Source: Nicotiana tabacum (taxonomy: Eukaryota; Streptophyta; Magnoliopsida; Solanales; Solanaceae). From it: a stretch of DNA of 64,000 nucleotides. Numbering within the stretch: position 1 is the stretch's first letter; every line of letters starts with the position of its first letter. This document shows positions 23,146-35,500 of this stretch, one piece after another. The DNA lies in contig NC_134089.1 in assembly GCF_000715075.1 (NCBI RefSeq), positions 65,826,697-65,890,696 on the forward strand. Reading direction: 5' to 3'. The notes beneath the pieces are model-generated. The model had not been told where the DNA came from and did not search any database. It saw nothing but the letters and a program-made list of their open reading frames with translations. The translations under genes and the position numbers were made by a program.

Positions 23146-23699
23146 TGTTTAACCAAAAATCTGAGTCTTTGGTCAAAGCTAAAAAGAAATTCGGGTTACT
23201 GATAATCAAGAGACAAAAATAAAATACTTTTGAGAATGATGGTAAAACAGCAAATAGTTTTGTATTTCAATGAATTCTCAATAGTATTATGTGTCCTTAC
23301 AAGTGATGATACTTCTTCGTTTTATAGATAATTCTAGGTAAAGGAATGAAGCCTTAGCTTTAATGATATAATTATGAGTAATAAATGATATTAAATAAGC
23401 CGTTATACAATCATTCCTATTAAATACCAATTTTCTAACGTATCAAGTATTTAATAATGAATTTGGACTCCTTTCTGTCATCAGATCTTTGTCTTTAATG
23501 CCTTCTAATCCGTTGGCTGTAAATAATTTAAATTGGTACGAGACTCGTATCTATACTTCGTCTCGTGCCTATTTAAATTCTTCTTCCCGTGGCTGTCTCC
23601 ATCCGTACCTCTTAGTCAATTGTTGCGTTTTGACCATTTAACTAAACCACGTGTCATGCCACATCATTTTTAATATAAACTCAGTTTTTTCCCAATACA
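23146..23699 (-). repeat. Tat-C 5' LTR (554 bp)
   Basis: Right copy of the LTR pair, followed by target duplication CTTCT at 23700-23704. A minus-strand TATAAA at plus 23321-23326 (within CGTTTTATAG) is the likely transcription signal for gag-pol. Confidence 0.95.
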
Positions 23700-23704
23700 C
23701 TTCT

Positions 23705-24317
23705 AATATGAATACTGAACAACTAAGTGAGAAATCAGAATAAAAGTTTAGTATAAGAAAATATATTCTATTTTGAAAAATTGGCCAATTTTTTTAGACA
23801 ACAGAAAAACTTACTTCTCTCCCCGTTTTCTCTACTACCTTTTATTTATTTGCTGATTAACAACTGTCGCCGCATAATTATTATCCCTCCCAATCCCTCC
23901 TAAAAATTCTTGCATCTTCATCATTTAACACACATAGACATACACTACACTGTCTTTTATTTCTTATTTAAAATTTTTTAGTAAGAAGACAAAATGCAAA
24001 ATCCAATGATTAAGCTGGTGCTAACCATTGGTTCCATCTAAATTCGACCTTATTATACTTTCTCACCTTCATTTAATCTTAGTTGATGAAAGTTTCATGG
24101 ATTAATCTAATGTTTATACAAGACAGGGTCTTAAAGAAGGGTAGAAAATTAGAGAAAATATTATTTTTTTACAAACAAACGGATCATTAGATCAAATTTG
24201 CTTGAACAAGACACACTAATCAAAAGAAAAATGAACCGATCATTTATTGCAAATTCTACACATGTATTCTTGACATTTTATAACTTGAATAAAACAATTC
24301 AAGAATTTTCGATCTCG
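23705..24317. other. AT-rich intergenic stretch, no gene seen
   Basis: Between the right flank of Tat-C and the solo LTR. AT-rich, with no open frame of substance and no recognisable repeat ends. Confidence 0.6.
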
Positions 24318-25042
24318 AAAAGTGTGATGACCCATTTTGGGTCATCACTTATTTTTAAATTGAATTATGCATTCCCGGGCCTTAAAAACCTCTTTGGCAT
24401 CATCTCGATTTGCGTACGCAGTCCGGACGCGTAGCTGAAAAACTTATATGTGAAAATCTGTGAAAAATGATAAATTTTGACTATAAAATGAATTAATTTG
24501 ACTTCGGTCCACGTTTTAGGTAAACGGATCGGAACCCGTGATTTGACGGTCCCGAAGGGTCCGTAGGAAAATATGGTACTTGGGCGTATTCCCAAATCGA
24601 ATTCCGAGGTCCCAAGGCCGAGAAATGAATTTTTAAAGAAAATTATTTTCTGAAATTGTTTAAAGGATTTGGAAATGAATTTTGATTAGAACATGTTGGT
24701 ATCGGGCCCGTATTTTGGTTCTGACACCCGATACAAGTCTTATATGTGATTTAAGATAATTCTGTGAAGTTTGGTAAGAAACAAAATCCGTTTGACGTGA
24801 TTCGGGCCTTAAATGCAAAATTTGATGTTTTAAGAAGTTTTGAAATATTTCATTGATTTTGAGGTTTAATTCGTTGTTTAAGGGTTATTTTGGCAATTTG
24901 ATCGCACGGATAAGTTCATATGATATTTTTGAGTTAGTACGTATGTTTGATTTGGAGCCCCGAGGGCTCAGGTGTGTTTCGGAAGGTTTTTGAACTCATA
25001 AAAGTTGCAAGTTTTTACTGTTCAGTGCCCAATGATTTTTCT

Positions 25043-25276
25043 CTTCGCGTTCGCGTGGGCACACTCGCGAACGCGTAAGACAAATCTCCCAGGTGCCAAA
25101 TTTCTTCTTCGCGAATACGAAGCTGGTGACGCGAACGCGAGGCTAAGGGGGATACCCTTCGCGAACGCGACCACGTGGATGCAAACGCGAAGGCTCGAGG
25201 AGTTAGTTCTCCGCGAACGCGAAGGTCTCTCAGGCCTAGCTCATCGCGAACGCGATGAGCCTATCGGGAACGCATA
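25043..25276 (+). repeat. CpG-rich palindromic repeats (TCGCGAACGCGA)
   Basis: Within the solo LTR, about ten scattered copies of the word CGCGAACGCGA or its complement (TCGCGTTCGCG, TTCGCGAACGCGACC, CATCGCGAACGCGATG). Both the word and the spacing make short self-complementary units. The CpG density is striking against an AT-rich background. The open frame across it is low-complexity and probably not coding. Confidence 0.85.
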
Positions 25277-26127
25277 GAGCAAATTCACCTAGTTATTTTA
25301 AGTTCCAAAAACAGAATGTATTACGGGAATTCCACTATTTTTCATAAACTTCATCTTCTCCGCACCTCTTGGGCGATTTTTGAAGGGGAACTTCACCATA
25401 GCTTCATAGGTGTATAATCCTAAGCTCGTTTTCTCCCATTTTATCAACACCCACTAGATTTCTAGGCCTAAAACATGAGATTAAGGGCAGAAAATTAGGA
25501 ATTTGGGTAGAGTTAGGACTTTTCGATTATTTGGGAATTTGACCTCATTTTGGGGTCGGATTTCAAAACAAAATATATATTCGGGCTCGTGGGTGAATGG
25601 GTGATCGAATTTTGGTCCAAACCTCGTGTTTTGACCAAGTGGGCCCGGGGTCAATTTTTGACTTTTTGGGAAGAATGATGGGAAAGATATAATTAAGCAT
25701 TGGAATTGAATTGTTTAGCGTTTATTGATGTTATTAAGTCTATTAGGTCTAGATACAATTGATTTGGAGTCAAATTCAAAAGGAAAGGCGGTGTTTGAGG
25801 CTTGAGTTGGCCGTGAAAGTTCGAGGTAAGTGTTCGGTCTAATCTTAGCTTAAGGGATTAAGAGATGTGTTCTATTTGCTATTTGCTTCTTGTTGAGTAC
25901 GACGTATAGGCATGGTGACGAGTATCTATATGTTGGTGTCGAGCATGACCGTGAGTCTTAAATTGCAATTTATTTTGTGTTCTTAAATAGTACTACGGAT
26001 GCTTTAATTGATGATTCTCGATATTGAGCAAGGATTAAGTTTGTTTTCGTGAAAATTACTTATGATTGAGTATTGGTGTTAGCTGAGATGAGTAGAAGTT
26101 GGGTTAAGATTGGTTATAGTTGTTTCT

Positions 26128-26210
26128 CCCTTGCCGGGACGTATTTATTTTTACTGTCAAATCCCTTGCTGGGATAGTGTAGCTTATTGTTGATCCCTTG
26201 TCGGGACTCT
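26128..26210 (+). repeat. Three spaced CCCTTGCCGGGA words
   Basis: CCCTTGCCGGGAC, CCCTTGCTGGGAT and CCCTTGTCGGGAC occur about 40 bp apart inside the solo LTR. Each is a near-palindrome (CCC..GGG). Confidence 0.65.
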
Positions 26211-26248
26211 TGGTATGGTTGTTGTTAAAGGTATATAAATGTTATGTT

Positions 26249-26486
26249 GGATCGGATTGCACGCCTCAACAATACTATATATGAAACGGGTTGCACGCCG
26301 CAACAATGTTATATTGGATCGGGTTGCACGTCGCAACAATACTATATATGGAACGGGTTGCATGCCGCAACAATGTTATATTGGATCGGGTTGTACGCCG
26401 CAACAGTGATATAAATGGATCGGATTGCACACTGCAACAGTGTTAAATGATAGGGATTGAGTTGCGCGCCGCAACAGTGTTATTAT
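26249..26486 (+). repeat. 34-bp tandem repeat, 7 units
   Basis: Units of about 34 bp with core GGATCGGGTTGCACGCCGCA plus ACAATGTTATATT. Alternate units end ACTATATAT or GTTATATT, suggesting a 68-bp higher-order unit. Lies in the 3' half of the solo LTR. Confidence 0.9.
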
Positions 26487-27191
26487 GATTTTGTTGTAAA
26501 CCATGAATTGTTCTCTCATATTTCTCTTAAGTTTTTACTGGATTCGATATTTCCCCGTAGCATGTACCCCTCCCATGTTAATTGTTTATTCCTGTTTATT
26601 TTCCGCTGTATATTATATAACTGCACAGGTTTATCTGGAGTCTGGTCCTAGCCTCGTCACTACCTCGTCGGGGTTAGGCCAGACACTTACCAGCACATGG
26701 AGTCGGTTGTGCTGATGCTACACTCTACACTATGTGCAGATTCCGGAGCAGCTTTTGGACAGTAGCACTTGGGGAGCCTTCCTTCAGTCCAACCAGAGAT
26801 CCCGAGGTAGTCCTGCAAGCGTCCGCAGGCCCGGCATTCTCTTCTACTTTATTATGTACTCTGTTTTCATTAGATTTCGAGACAGATTGTATTTCTTTCA
26901 GACATTTGTTGTAGTAATCTTAGTCCGTCCGTGATATTGTGACACCGGATTTCGGTTAGAGATGTGTGTTGTCATTATCGTACTGGTCTTGGTTATTATA
27001 TTAGATGAAGTCTTCCGCTTGATTTCATTTATCGTTAATATCTAAATGTTGGATACCTGTTAATTCAGATTGTTAAAAAGGGTTAAAAATGAAAGAGTTA
27101 GAAATTTTCTATGTTTAGTGGCTTGCCTAGCTTCTACAAGTATGCGCCATCATGACTCCCGAGTGTGGGAAATTCGGGTCGTGATGAAAAG

Positions 27192-27991
27192 TCATCTTAC
27201 GTTTAGCCGATAACAAATTTGGACAAAATAAATATCAAAATAAGTCAATCAACGGAGAAAAAATCAAGTTACTACTAAGTATCAAAGTCATAATTATTAT
27301 TATCTCAATTCAACTGGAGGATACTCCAAGGAAACAACAACTGAATAACTTATAATGATCAGTATTTTATAACACTAGTTTGAGGTTAAAATCACTAAAA
27401 GGTGTAGTGATATGGTTGAGATCGCTTCACCTTCAACTAGAATTTCATATTCAAGTCATTAATGAAGAATTTATTGGTAAGGGAACACTTTACCAATAAG
27501 CTTATTTGACACGAATCTAAACAAATTGAACCAGTAAATATTGAATATTAAATAACTAGGACAAAAAAATAATCTATGGTAAAATCTTCTACATAGAAAG
27601 GTGAGAATGGGGTTGGAAGGTACATAGCATAGGATTCTAAAATTAAGCGAGGAATGTGCCTTGAAAAGTATATGGCAGTGCGCGTTGGGCCAGAGACAAC
27701 AATGTGTGGATCGCAATAAAGCCCCCACTGCAAAAATTATTTAACTCATGCATATTTTTGGACAACCCCCAAATCCCAACCGTCCTCTGTTTTATTCCTA
27801 ATTTTCCTTACCTCTATCCATTATTTTGTTTGTCTTTATCTAGGTGTTTTCTTGTTGCCGAGTTTAGTAATATTCCTCTAATTATAGCCTTGTTCTTTAA
27901 AGTAGTCGTATCGGTTTTTAGAAAAATGTTAAATTAAGTGTAATCGAAAATGAATTCCTTAAAAGATATATTACATAAAAGACATTTTTAT
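27192..27991. other. Intergenic stretch, no gene seen
   Basis: Right of the solo LTR. Short open frames only, none with a recognisable motif. Confidence 0.55.
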
Positions 27992-29387
27992 GGCTCACTC
28001 TTGATGTTTGGCTATAATTATGTATTTTTAGTGCATTACTTACCTTACATTTTGATATTTTAATACTAAATTATATTAGATTTATGCTTAATTGAGTTTA
28101 TTTTATGTCAATGGGCTTATGATTATCCAATAAATAAAGTGTAACATTACAAAGAAAAAGACGAGAAGAATTGATAAAAGAAGAGAAGCTAATGCAAAGA
28201 ATGGAAAAGTCAGGCAGAATGAGAAACGAAGCAGCAGCAGGCGTAGCGAGCCAATTTGCCCGCGTTAGAGCGTGCGCTGCGAGGTTTACAACGAGGTTCA
28301 CCGGGCGACAGAGCTCGCGCCGCACGGACTGTAGCGATGGTATTTCGGGTTTTAAAGCTTATTTCGTCTCCTTTTTAGTTTTGGATTTGATTATTTCGTC
28401 TAGGTCTTTTTCCTACATGTATAAATAGTCATTAAATACTATTTTTTTTGGGAGAACGTTTTTTTAGAGAGGATTCGACCAAGGGAGACGTTTTAGAGCA
28501 TATTCGACCCAAGTGGACGTTTTTGATAGGGGATTCGACCTAAGGAGGCAAGAAAACAATAGGAACAAGGCGGGGAATTCTTCTACGAGTTTTTCACTTC
28601 CTTTTTCCTATTTCCAATATTGATTATGAATTCTAGTATTGAGTTATGCATACTATTATGAATAGCTAATTTGTTATCTAGAGTTTTGATAAAACCTTTT
28701 GTAGGATAAATTCTTGTTATGTTTTTATATAATTGAGCCGTTGGCTTTCTCTACTTGTTCAATTACGTGGTTGTTGATTGAATAGCCACCAACTGACTAT
28801 GCCTATTTAATATGTATTGCTTGGAAAAAGGTACATATTTAGGTAGTTGTTGAACAACATTACTCCTGACATATGTGAGGAATCAATACGAAGGGTTTAA
28901 AGGTGGGATTAGGAATAACGAAACCTTCATGCGATCTTAGTGAGCGGTAAACTAGTTCCAGCTAGCATAGTTCTGAAGAATATGTCTAGTAAATTGTGGT
29001 AGTTGCTCGGAAGAGAATTATGACACCCGAAGTACTCACCATCGGTAGAGAATACTTAAGCGAAATTATAGAATTAAGGCATAGCGAGAAGGATTCCGAC
29101 AATTGGGGAAGTTATAACTCTAGACCTTCTTAGTCTTGTCTCAAATTTCATCTGTGTTAGTTGATAATTTTACCGCTTTATAATATTTGTTAATTAATTA
29201 GTAGAAATAAAAATCAAATCTTTATAACTAGGAAATTATTTGAACTTGTTTTTCTTTGCGCTATTGAACAATTATAGCTAATCCTTAGTTTTCTGTGGGA
29301 TTCGACTCCAGACTCTTAAACCAGATTATATTTGCAACGATCGCTTATCATTTTTTAGGACTAGAGTTGGGCGTGATCAACTCTCAA
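27992..29387 (+). repeat. Unclassified LTR-like repeat
   Basis: Non-coding segment with features of an LTR or non-autonomous LTR element. It has a TATA-like TATAAATA at about 28419, then three imperfect ~30-bp repeats around GATTCGACC / GACGTTTT (28462-28550), a long AT-rich middle, and an end with GGGATTCGACTCC and GGGCGTGATCA. I could not fix the start or find a target duplication. A family with this text is familiar to me as dispersed in dicot genomes, but I cannot name it. Boundaries are approximate. Confidence 0.35.
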
Positions 29388-29811
29388 TATTTTTGGTTAA
29401 GTATGAAAATATTTACTAGTAATATTTATGGTAATTGTACAACGAGTAATATACGTAAAATATAAGGATAATGTATGCTGGTACTTTTGAGCATTGAATG
29501 TTTGACCAAAATAAGTATTCTGAAGTAAAAATTTTAATATCTGTAAAGAAAAAAAGTGATGGAAGTTATTTTCTCACTTGTCATGGATTTTTTTTTTGGA
29601 GAAGATAATTTTCACTAGTTAAGGTAAGGAAATGTTAGAAGCAGATAACGAAATAGGTTTTATTTGAACCAAAAAAATGACTTAATAAGAAATTTTTCCA
29701 AAAAGCATTTTTTGGCCATGCCAAAGTACACCTAAGCTTTACAGTCACTGATTTTATAGTCACTTTATAAGTGTGTTCAATTTTGATCTCATTGTTGTAC
29801 TTTTTTCATTT
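29388..29811. other. AT-rich spacer, no gene seen
   Basis: Short AT-rich stretch before the copia element, with no coding potential seen. Confidence 0.55.
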
Positions 29812-29816
29812 GAAAG

Positions 29817-30743
29817 TGTTGGCCCAAGTAAAGGTTAGTTTTGAAGACTGACAAAGGAACTCAGACATGAACTAGGTCCATCCTAGTGGAGCACAGATAC
29901 GAATAGACTTAAGCATGTGAGGTGCACGTGAAGAAGATAAACCTAACTTGCCAAAAGCAATATCTCCTAATCCTGATCGAAAAGGTTGCATATTGGATAA
30001 AGAGAAGGACTTCTTACTAAAAAAGAACACAGGTTAAGAAAGGGAAGGAGATAGAGGTTGAGATTAACTAGAACTCTTCCACCAAGGAAGAGTAGCATCA
30101 GAATTCTAGTCAATCTCTATTTACTAACTCTATAAATATCAATATTGTTCTCTTTTACAGGTAACACACATAAGCAGAAGTTAAAGGTGAATTGAGAGCA
30201 AAATAGCAAGGCAATTTTGCAAGCAGTTCGTGTGTGATTCAAGTGTGCAAACCTGAAGCTACTTGAACCAGATAGAAGAATCAGTTTTAAGTGTCTGTCT
30301 TTTATTCTAGTTTAATTGTAGTAGGTGGTTTTATATTGTACCTTTCAGTTTTATCTAGAGGCAATTGTAATAGGTACTTAGAGTTTTCAAGTTAGAGTTA
30401 ACTTGAAGTTGTCGCAAATGTTGAGGTTGTGTACTACAACGAGATTAGAGTTAGTCCTAGGTTTACAAAAGACTTTTTGTAAATACAATTTTTGGCTCAG
30501 TGATTTTAATGGAGAGTTTGGGAAAATCCTACTGGAAAGTAGGTCGTGGGTTTTTCACCTTTTGAGTCAGGTATTTTTCACGTAAAATACTTGTGTTCTT
30601 TACTTTCCGCATTTACTATTTCTGCAATAGTAGGTTAAGGAACACTTAGAAGAACCAGGTCCTTTCGTAAACAACTTAAGAGAAAAATTGATCACCACAC
30701 AAATCACCCCCCCTCTTGTATGGTATTGAAGTATAAAATATTA
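29817..30743 (+). repeat. Copia element 5' LTR (927 bp)
   Basis: Starts TGTTGGCCCAAGTAAAGG and ends AAGTATAAAATATTA, two bases before the primer site. Contains TATAAATA at 30131-30138, the likely promoter. By eye it carries a short block (around AGATAGAAGAATCAG, ~30270) that the 3' LTR lacks. Confidence 0.93.
30131..30138 (+). promoter_or_regulatory. TATA box in copia 5' LTR
   Basis: TATAAATA in the context AACTC...TCAAT. The matching site in the 3' LTR (about 39205) reads TTTGAATA, so only the 5' copy keeps the signal. Confidence 0.65.
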
Positions 30744-30745
30744 AT

Positions 30746-30760
30746 TGGTATTAGAGCAGG
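30746..30760 (+). promoter_or_regulatory. Primer-binding site, initiator tRNA-Met type
   Basis: TGGTATTAGAGCAGG two bases after the 5' LTR. It differs by one base (T for C) from TGGTATCAGAGC, the complement of the initiator tRNA-Met 3' end used by many plant copia elements. Confidence 0.85.
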
Positions 30761-30799
30761 TTATCCTTGAAGAGGCTAACACCTTAGGAACATATCAAG

Positions 30800-32553
30800 A
30801 TGAGTGAACCACCTGAAAACTGGGAAGGACAATCCACTGCTAGGCCTCCACTCTTTAATGGACAGTACTACTCCTGGTGGAAAAACAGGATGAGAGATCA
30901 CATCATCGGAGAGGGTTATGAACTATGGGATATTGTTACTGATGGTTCCCTGGCTACCATGAAGAAGAATACTGAAAGAGTGGATGTGCCGAAGACTAGA
31001 GCTGACTGCAATGCTGAGGACTTGAGGAAGTTGGGAAGAATGCTAAGGACAAGAAATGGCTTGTATTGGGACTTGGTCCAGACGAGTACAACAGAATTCA
31101 AAGTTGTACTATTGCTAAGGAAATTTGGTACACTTTGCAAGTGGCTCATGAAGGAACTCCTCAAGTGAAGAGCTCAAGAGGAACACTGTTGTATTCTCAA
31201 TATGAAAATTTTACCATGAAGGAAGGAGAAACCATCCAAAAGATGTATACAAGGTTCACAACACTAGAAAATAAACTTACGTCTCTTAGAAGGATTATTC
31301 TTGAAGAAGACAAAGTTGAGAAAATTCTGACAAGGGTCTTGCCAGTCATTTGGGAAAGCAAGATCACTGCTATTCAGGAAGATGGATGCACCCAAGAAGG
31401 AAAGGAGCCTGGCTCTCAGAATCACTGAAGATGTTGATCTAGAGGAGGATGAAATGGTTATGATCACAAAGGATTTCAAGAAGTATCTAATGAGAGGAAA
31501 GTGTTCTTCAAAAGATGCAAGATATAACAAACCAAGGGTTCCTGAAAAACAGACCAACGAGGGCTGCTACAAATGTGGTAAGACTAATCACATCATCAAA
31601 AGTTGTCCTCATTGGAAAATTGAATGGAAGAAGGAAATGGATGAACGAAGAAACAACAAGAAGGAACAGGTTCATCCCAAGAAGAATAAAGGATCAACAA
31701 AGGCTATGGTTGCTGCCTGGGGATAAAGCTCAGATGGGATTCAGAAGATAAAGATGGAGATGAACGGACACTTATGGCTATTGGAGAATCTGATGAGGAA
31801 TCAGAGGTAAGTGTGATTCATCTCAAAGACAAGATTAAGTTTTTGTCTAAATAAAGTTTATCTGAGTTACTGCTAGATTTCATTGATGAATCTGAGGTCA
31901 TAAACAATAAAAAGGAATAGCTGTCTAAGGAATGTGTAATCTTGAAAGCTAAGTAAAAAAATCTGGAACTCAGGGCTAGTGAAAGTGATAGTAAAAATGC
32001 TGAGTTGAAGAACCAGGTTCTTGAACTTGACACCACTATGCTAGGGCTTAGATCTGAAAATTTAAAACTGAAATTAGGAACAGGTAAAAAGAAAGTTGAT
32101 CACACACATCTCACCTTAGAAGAAAATATAGGAAAAATGGAGAATGAGTTGTACAAAAGAGATGAGCGGATAAGAGTCCTAAAAGAAGATCTAAGCAAGG
32201 TTAAGCATGAACTAGATAGAACTTGTAAATGGAATAAGTCCTCTGATGCACTTTCATGGCTACAAGAACACCATAGTAGCAATAAGAGAGGACTTGGCTA
32301 CGGGACCCCTGCACCTAAGTGGGATCCCAAAAGCAAGTGCATCACACTTCCTGAGAAAAAAATCTGCACACATTATGGTAAGATTGGTCACTACAAAAGT
32401 GAGTGTACTGCAAAAGAAAAGGCTAGTCAAAGGAACAAAACTTTTGTTCAAGGAAAAAATTGGCTGCCAGAATGGGCTAAAAAGAATTTAATTTACCCTT
32501 TTGCCTATAGAAAGGGACCCAAACTAGTTCGGGTTCCTAAGACTAACCCCTGA
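30800..32553 (+). pseudogene. Copia gag (broken)
   Basis: Begins at ATG 30800 with MSEPPENWEGQ and the copia gag signature FNGQYYSWWKNRMRDHI. Frame changes near 31040-31070 and near 31375 are needed to follow the homology. First zinc knuckle at about 31563: CYKCGKTNHIIKSC, a normal C-x2-C-x4-H-x4-C. A TAA at about 31724 and later stops interrupt an acidic, Lys/Glu-rich, probably coiled-coil spacer (31730-32300). A second knuckle, CTHYGKIGHYKSEC near 32365, has Tyr instead of its second Cys. The frame closes with TGA at 32551-32553. Two knuckles around a long spacer fit the extended gag of Sireviruses. Several inactivating lesions make this a relic. Confidence 0.85.
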
Positions 32554-32559
32554 TTTTCT

Positions 32560-35500
32560 TTTGCAGGTCCAAGTGAAGGGGAGAAACCAAATATGGTACA
32601 TGGATAGTGGCTGCTCAAAGCATATGACTGGAAGCAAGAACCAATTCCTTTCACTTGAGGACCTCAAATGAGGTAATGTCTTCTTTGAAAATGATAAGAA
32701 AGGTGAGATCACTGGGGTTGGAAAGGTAGGTAAGACAGACTCACACTCTATTGAGAATCTCTACTTGATAGATGGCTTGAAATACAGCCTAATCAGTGTA
32801 TCACAATTGTGTGATAGAGGTAACTTGGTGGCATTCACCTCTACCAAATATTTTATGATAAATCTGACCACTGACAAGATTGTTTTATAGGGAAAAAGAG
32901 TAAACAATATATACATTGTAGATCTGTCCACTCTGTCAGAAAATGAACTCACTTGCTTAAGTGTATTGGACAATGATCCCCTCCTTTGGCACAAGAGACT
33001 TGGACATGCAAGTCTAAGTCAACTCAACAAATTAGTCTCTAAGGACCTGGTGATAGGGCTGCCTAATATCAAGTTTAAGGAAGACGAAGTTTGTAAGGCT
33101 TGTGCAAGGAGGAAGCAAGTAAGATCTTCTTTTAAATGCAAGAAAGTGGTAAGCACGACCAGATTGATAGAACTGGTCCATATGGATCTCTCTGGTCCAA
33201 TGAGAACATTAAGTAGAGATGGTAAAAAATATGTGATGGTACTTGTTGATGATTACTCTAGGTTTACTTAGACATTGTTTTTAACATCTAAAGATAAAGT
33301 ATTTGACATGTTTACTTCTTTTGTTAGAAAAACTCAAAAACAACTAGGTAATCAACTTGCATCAATTAGGTATGATCATGGAACTGAATTTGAAAATGCT
33401 AAGTTTGCTGAATTTTGTGATGTGCATGGCATAGATCATAATTTATCTGCCCCTAGGACTCCACAACAAAATGGAGTAGTTGAAAGAAAGAATATGACAC
33501 TTGAAGATATGGCTAGGGCAGAGGCTATAAATACTGCATGTTATATTATCAATAGATGCATGACTAGACCTCTTGTAGAGAAGACTCCCTATGAGTTACT
33601 TAAAGGGAGAAAACCAAATATATCACATCTTAGGGCATTTGGATGCAAGTGCTTTGTGCACAATAATAGAAAGGACTCCCTAGGTTAGTTTGATCCCAGA
33701 AGTGATGAGGGAGTATATTCTTCACATAGCAAAGCTTATAAAGTGTACAACAAAAGAACTATGTGTGTAGAAGAAAGTGTACATGTGATTTTTGATAAAA
33801 CTAACATTCTTTCTGAGAGGCAGGAACATGATGATGAAGCAGTTGGGCTGGTGAGAAATTCAAATGAAACCACAGCACAGACTGAAGCTGCACCAGAAGT
33901 AGGAACATGTGATAGAACAGGTTCTTCCATCCAAGGTAACCTGACAAGGGGAACTGAACAAAGAAGAACTGAATCTAATTCCTCAATGGAACCTGTCCAT
34001 GAGCATGTTCCTTAGAAACAAAACATGGGAGAAACATCAAGTGAAAATCAGTTGGTTGTGAAACCTTACAAGTATCAAAGTTCTCATCCCATTGAGAACA
34101 TAATTACTGATCCAATCTCTGGAATTAAAACTAGATCTTTATTAAAGAATCTTTGAACTTTTGATGCTTTCTTATCTCTTATTGAACCTAAGAATGTTGT
34201 TGAGGCTTTGCAAGATGCAGACTGGGTAAATGCAATGCAAGATGAACTCAACCAGTTTGAAAGGAGTCAAGTTTGGCATCTGGTTCTAAGACCCAAGGAT
34301 AGATCAGTAATTAGCACTAAATGGGTCTTCAGAAACAAACTTGATGAAGATGGAACTGTTACAAGGAACAAGGCAAGATTAGTGGTTCAAGGTTATAGCC
34401 AAGATGAGGGCATAGACTATGATGAGACCTTTGCTCCAGTTTCAAGGTTGGAAGCAATAAGACTCTTCATAGCCTTTGCTGCATACATGGAATTTACTCT
34501 TTACCAGATGGACGTCAAGAATGCCTTCCTAAATGACTACTTAAAGGAAGAAGTGTTAATCAAGCAACCTTCAGGGTTTGAAAGCAAGGAGTGTCCGGAT
34601 CATGTATACAAACCAGATAAGGCACTCTATGGACTCAAGCAGGCTCCTAGAGCATGGTATGAACGACTATCCAAATTTTTGCTTGAACATGGCTATAAGA
34701 GAGGTAAAATTGATAGCACTCTATTCGTGAGGGAAAAAAGGTAAGGATCTTCTAGTAGTAAAAATATATGTTGATAACATAATTTTTGGGGAAACCACTA
34801 AAAAAGTAAGTAAGGAATTTGCTAAACTAATTGGGAGTGAATTTGAAATGAGTATGATGGGTGAGTTTAATTTCTTCTTAGGCTTACAAATTAAATAAAA
34901 CTCAAATGGAACCATGATCCATTAATATAAATATATAAAAGAGTTGCTCAAGAAGTTTAAAATGAACGAATCAAAGAAAATAAACGCTCATATTGCAACA
35001 GCCACTTAATTGGACATAGATGAACACGGTTCATCTGTTGATCAGAAGTTGTATAGGGGTATGATTGGTTTACTTTTGCATCTTACTGCTAGCAGACCTG
35101 ACATAGTTTTCATTATAGGGCTTTGTGCTCGATTTCAAGCAAATTCAAAGGAATCCCACTTGACTATTGTCAAGAGAATATTGAGATACTTGAAAGGCAC
35201 TACTGACCTTTGCCTTTGGTATCCAAAATGTAGTAACTTTAACCTAGTGGGATATGCTGACGTTGACTATGCATGTTTCCTTGTAGACAGGAAGAGCACC
35301 TCAGGTATGACACACTTCCTTGGATCATGTCTTGTGTCATAGGCTACTAAAAAGCAAAATTTAGTGGTCTTATCTACTGCTGAAGTATGTTGTTGCTGCT
35401 TCTTGTTGTACTCAATTGCTGTGGATCAAACAACAGTTGATGAATTTTGGTATTGAAGTTGGTTGCATCCCTAGTATTTGTGATAACACTAGTGCTATTA

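Larger units (their letters stand above)
12812..23699 (-). mobile_element. Full-length Tat-lineage gypsy element Tat-C with antisense gene
   Basis: Both LTRs are 554 bp (12812-13365 and 23146-23699), start TGTTTAACC and end CCCAATACA on the plus strand, and differ at about 17 sites by eye (~97% identity). The flanks carry a perfect 5-bp target duplication CTTCT at 12807-12811 and 23700-23704. Minus-strand order: 5' LTR (right), primer site, gag, protease, RT, RNase H, second RNase H, integrase, then a plus-strand (antisense) intron-containing gene, polypurine tract and 3' LTR. Total 10,888 bp. Gag has a frameshift and no ATG, and pol has nonsense codons, so this copy is not autonomous, but its structure is whole. 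Confidence 0.95.
24323..27186 (+). mobile_element. Solo LTR (2864 bp) of a gypsy-like element
   Basis: Starts TGTGATGACCC and ends GGGTCGTGATG (last two bases TG where CA is expected). It is flanked by a perfect 5-bp target duplication AAAAG at 24318-24322 and 27187-27191. No coding sequence or internal region is present, so it is most simply a solo LTR left by recombination between two LTRs. The opening GTGATGACCC-ATTTT-GGGTCATCAC is a perfect 10-bp hairpin. It holds three internal repeat fields, listed separately. From memory, LTRs opening TGTGATGA(C/T)CC and closing GGGTCGTGACA occur in Solanaceae gypsy elements; lineage is not certain. Confidence 0.85.

Noticed and set aside
25005..25277. 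90-residue open frame across the CpG palindromes
   Set aside because: Low-complexity repeat translation, no motif, inside a solo LTR.
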